DNA of 7,246 nucleotides from Caldifarciminota bacterium (GTDB taxonomy: Bacteria; Hydrothermota; Hydrothermia; B15-G9; WFZT01): the NCBI GenBank assembly GCA_026986235.1, contig JALSOY010000237.1:1-7246 (forward strand), in the 5' to 3' direction. The position numbers were made by a program, and so were the translations under genes. Each line of letters opens with the position of its first letter. Position 1 is the stretch's first letter. Below, piece after piece: positions 5,911 through 7,246 of this stretch. The notes below the pieces were generated by a model, which was not told the DNA's origin, ran no database searches, and saw only the letters and a program-made list of their open reading frames with translations.

Positions 5911-5929
5911 CCATTTCAGGAGGTGTGTG

Positions 5930-7246
5930 ATGAGAAAGGTTGTAATATCAATTATAATTGCTATCTCAGGACTGAAGGGACAACCCACTTATTCTGTTCA
6001 GTGGATTGATACCCTTAACCTTGGCGTTTTAGACATTGGTGTGGGTGTTTCCGTTGGACCTAATGATAAAATCTATGCTACCGGGCATTTCTGGAATGGG
6101 TCTGACCTCGACATACTTTTGCTGAAGATGGGTGAAAATGGTGAAATAATCTGGTGTGATACTTTGAGTCAGGGTCACCTCGAATATGCAAGTGATGTTT
6201 ATGCCGATAGTTCTGGAAATCTGTATCTCGCCGGTTATACTGCGCACAACTTTCATTATACCTATCTCATTTATAAACTTGATACGAGTGGGAATGTAGT
6301 GTGGATGGATACCATTCAAAATGGAACCATGTGGGCACGGGCACATGTTACTACAGATCAGGCGGGAGGTGTGCTGGTAACAGGTAATGTGATCTCCACA
6401 CATGGACTTGATATCTTTTTAAGAAAGTACACGGATAATGGGAATCGGATATGGTCCAGGACCTATGATTTTGGTCACGATGACGACGCTATGGGGATTA
6501 CAGTGTCATCTGATGGCTTTATATATATCGGTGGGAAGAGTAACAATGGCGCAAATGACGACTTCTTCGTGATGAAGCTGGATTCGTCTGGAAACATCGT
6601 GTGGACAAAGAGGCTGGATTACGGTGGGATGGATCAGGCGTGGGGTATCACTCTGGGAATGGACGGATTTGTTTACGCTGCCGGTCAGAAGGGCCCTTCG
6701 TCAACTCCTGATCTTCTGGTAGTGAAACTTGACCCTGTAACTGGGGACACGGTTTGGACCAGAGTGTTTAGTAGAGGCCATAAGGATTTTGGGAGAGGCA
6801 TAACAGTTGACAGTGATAACCATATCTTTGTCACCGGTTCATCCTCCAATGCTTCAAACAACGATTTTGTTTTACTCGGCTTCTCCAGTGATGGCTCGCT
6901 TTTCCTCGTAGATACACTGGATCTCGATAGCACCGATGTTGGTGAGGACATAAGTGTCGATTCAAGAGGAAACATCTTTATTTCAGGATACTCGATCATC
7001 TCAAACAGAGATTTTATAGTTCTGAAGTACGAAAAACAGGTGGGAATATCAGAGGATCTCTCTGTACCGAACTTCAGAGTTTCAACCCCTTCACTCAGGA
7101 CAGTGAAAGTGGATTACGAGGCTGAGGGGAATCTCTCTCTTATAGATGCCTCAGGTAGAACGATTCACAGGGAATATGTTACAGGTAAAGGATCTCTCAG
7201 TTTTAAGGTTTCATCACCTGGTATTTACTTTCTGCTTTACAGGGGA
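5930..7246 (+). CDS. Secreted SBBP-repeat beta-propeller protein with type IX-like C-terminal sorting domain (3' end outside window)
   Basis: The frame opens at the ATG at 5930 after a strong AGGAGG and is still open at codon 439 at the window edge. The gene is partial, probably missing only a few codons. Residues 1-17 form a short signal peptide (MRKVVISIIIAISG). Seven repeats of about 50 residues start near 36, 86, 136, 187, 237, 288 and 338. Each has a strand like ITVSSDGFIYIGG followed by DFFVMKLDSSGNIVW, the SBBP/YVTN-like pattern, so seven units predict a closed seven-bladed propeller. Residues 373-439 (NFRVSTPS..., LSLIDASGR, SPGIYFLLYRG) resemble the type IX secretion type A sorting domain, which is normally cleaved at the outer membrane with the cargo secreted or surface-anchored. 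Base composition matches the minus-strand operon more than the AT-rich cassette genes. A binding or structural surface role is likely; the ligand is unknown. Confidence 0.85.
   Translation, partial: MRKVVISIIIAISGLKGQPTYSVQWIDTLNLGVLDIGVGVSVGPNDKIYATGHFWNGSDLDILLLKMGENGEIIWCDTLSQGHLEYASDVYADSSGNLYLAGYTAHNFHYTYLIYKLDTSGNVVWMDTIQNGTMWARAHVTTDQAGGVLVTGNVISTHGLDIFLRKYTDNGNRIWSRTYDFGHDDDAMGITVSSDGFIYIGGKSNNGANDDFFVMKLDSSGNIVWTKRLDYGGMDQAWGITLGMDGFVYAAGQKGPSSTPDLLVVKLDPVTGDTVWTRVFSRGHKDFGRGITVDSDNHIFVTGSSSNASNNDFVLLGFSSDGSLFLVDTLDLDSTDVGEDISVDSRGNIFISGYSIISNRDFIVLKYEKQVGISEDLSVPNFRVSTPSLRTVKVDYEAEGNLSLIDASGRTIHREYVTGKGSLSFKVSSPGIYFLLYRG

Noticed and set aside
6029..6999. Minus-strand frames (6029-6403 and 6685-6999) within the propeller gene
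   Set aside because: Both are mirror frames of the repeated propeller coding sequence; the serine/threonine-rich translation is an artefact.

Overview
The window is bacterial. Gene density, Shine-Dalgarno and sigma70-type promoter sequences and the gene families all fit. The right-hand gene is a seven-repeat beta-propeller protein with a C-terminal domain of the type IX secretion kind. That points to the Bacteroidetes/FCB side of the tree or an allied candidate phylum; this placement is inference, because no rRNA or other marker gene is present.

Layout. (1) 1-324 is non-coding and holds degenerate G-rich/C-rich palindromic repeats. (2) 325-3550, minus strand, is a compact two-gene operon. 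A CE4-type polysaccharide deacetylase with an amidotransferase-like N-terminal region comes first; a membrane processive family 2 glycosyltransferase follows 4 bases later. Together they look like an exopolysaccharide (poly-N-acetylhexosamine type) synthesis and deacetylation module, analogous to PgaB/PgaC or IcaB/IcaA. A promoter-like pair lies so close to the first ATG that the mRNA would be nearly leaderless. A second copy of the palindromic repeat lies upstream, so the operon is bracketed by repeat copies. (3) 3781-4179, plus strand, is a wreck of a tyrosine recombinase (XerC/D-like integrase). Blocks of the protein are readable in different frames, most of the middle is deleted, and the nucleophilic tyrosine is replaced by histidine. 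(4) 4301-5832, plus strand, holds two AT-rich genes: a DUF5694-family protein (TraB/erythromycin-esterase-like motifs) and a GNAT acetyltransferase. The spacer between them and the sequence just after the acetyltransferase carry related motifs. These look like the right arm and left arm of an integron-type attC site (ATAyCCG...RTTRRRCGAAG and its complement). (5) 5930-7246, plus strand, is the propeller protein with its own promoter, cut by the window end.

The most interesting reading is that 3781-5860 is a decayed integron-like or cassette-type locus. A dead tyrosine recombinase sits beside one or two gene cassettes of different base composition from the flanking genes, with attC-like dyads at the expected distances from start and stop codons. 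The recombinase relic is directly readable; the cassette interpretation is an inference from short motifs.
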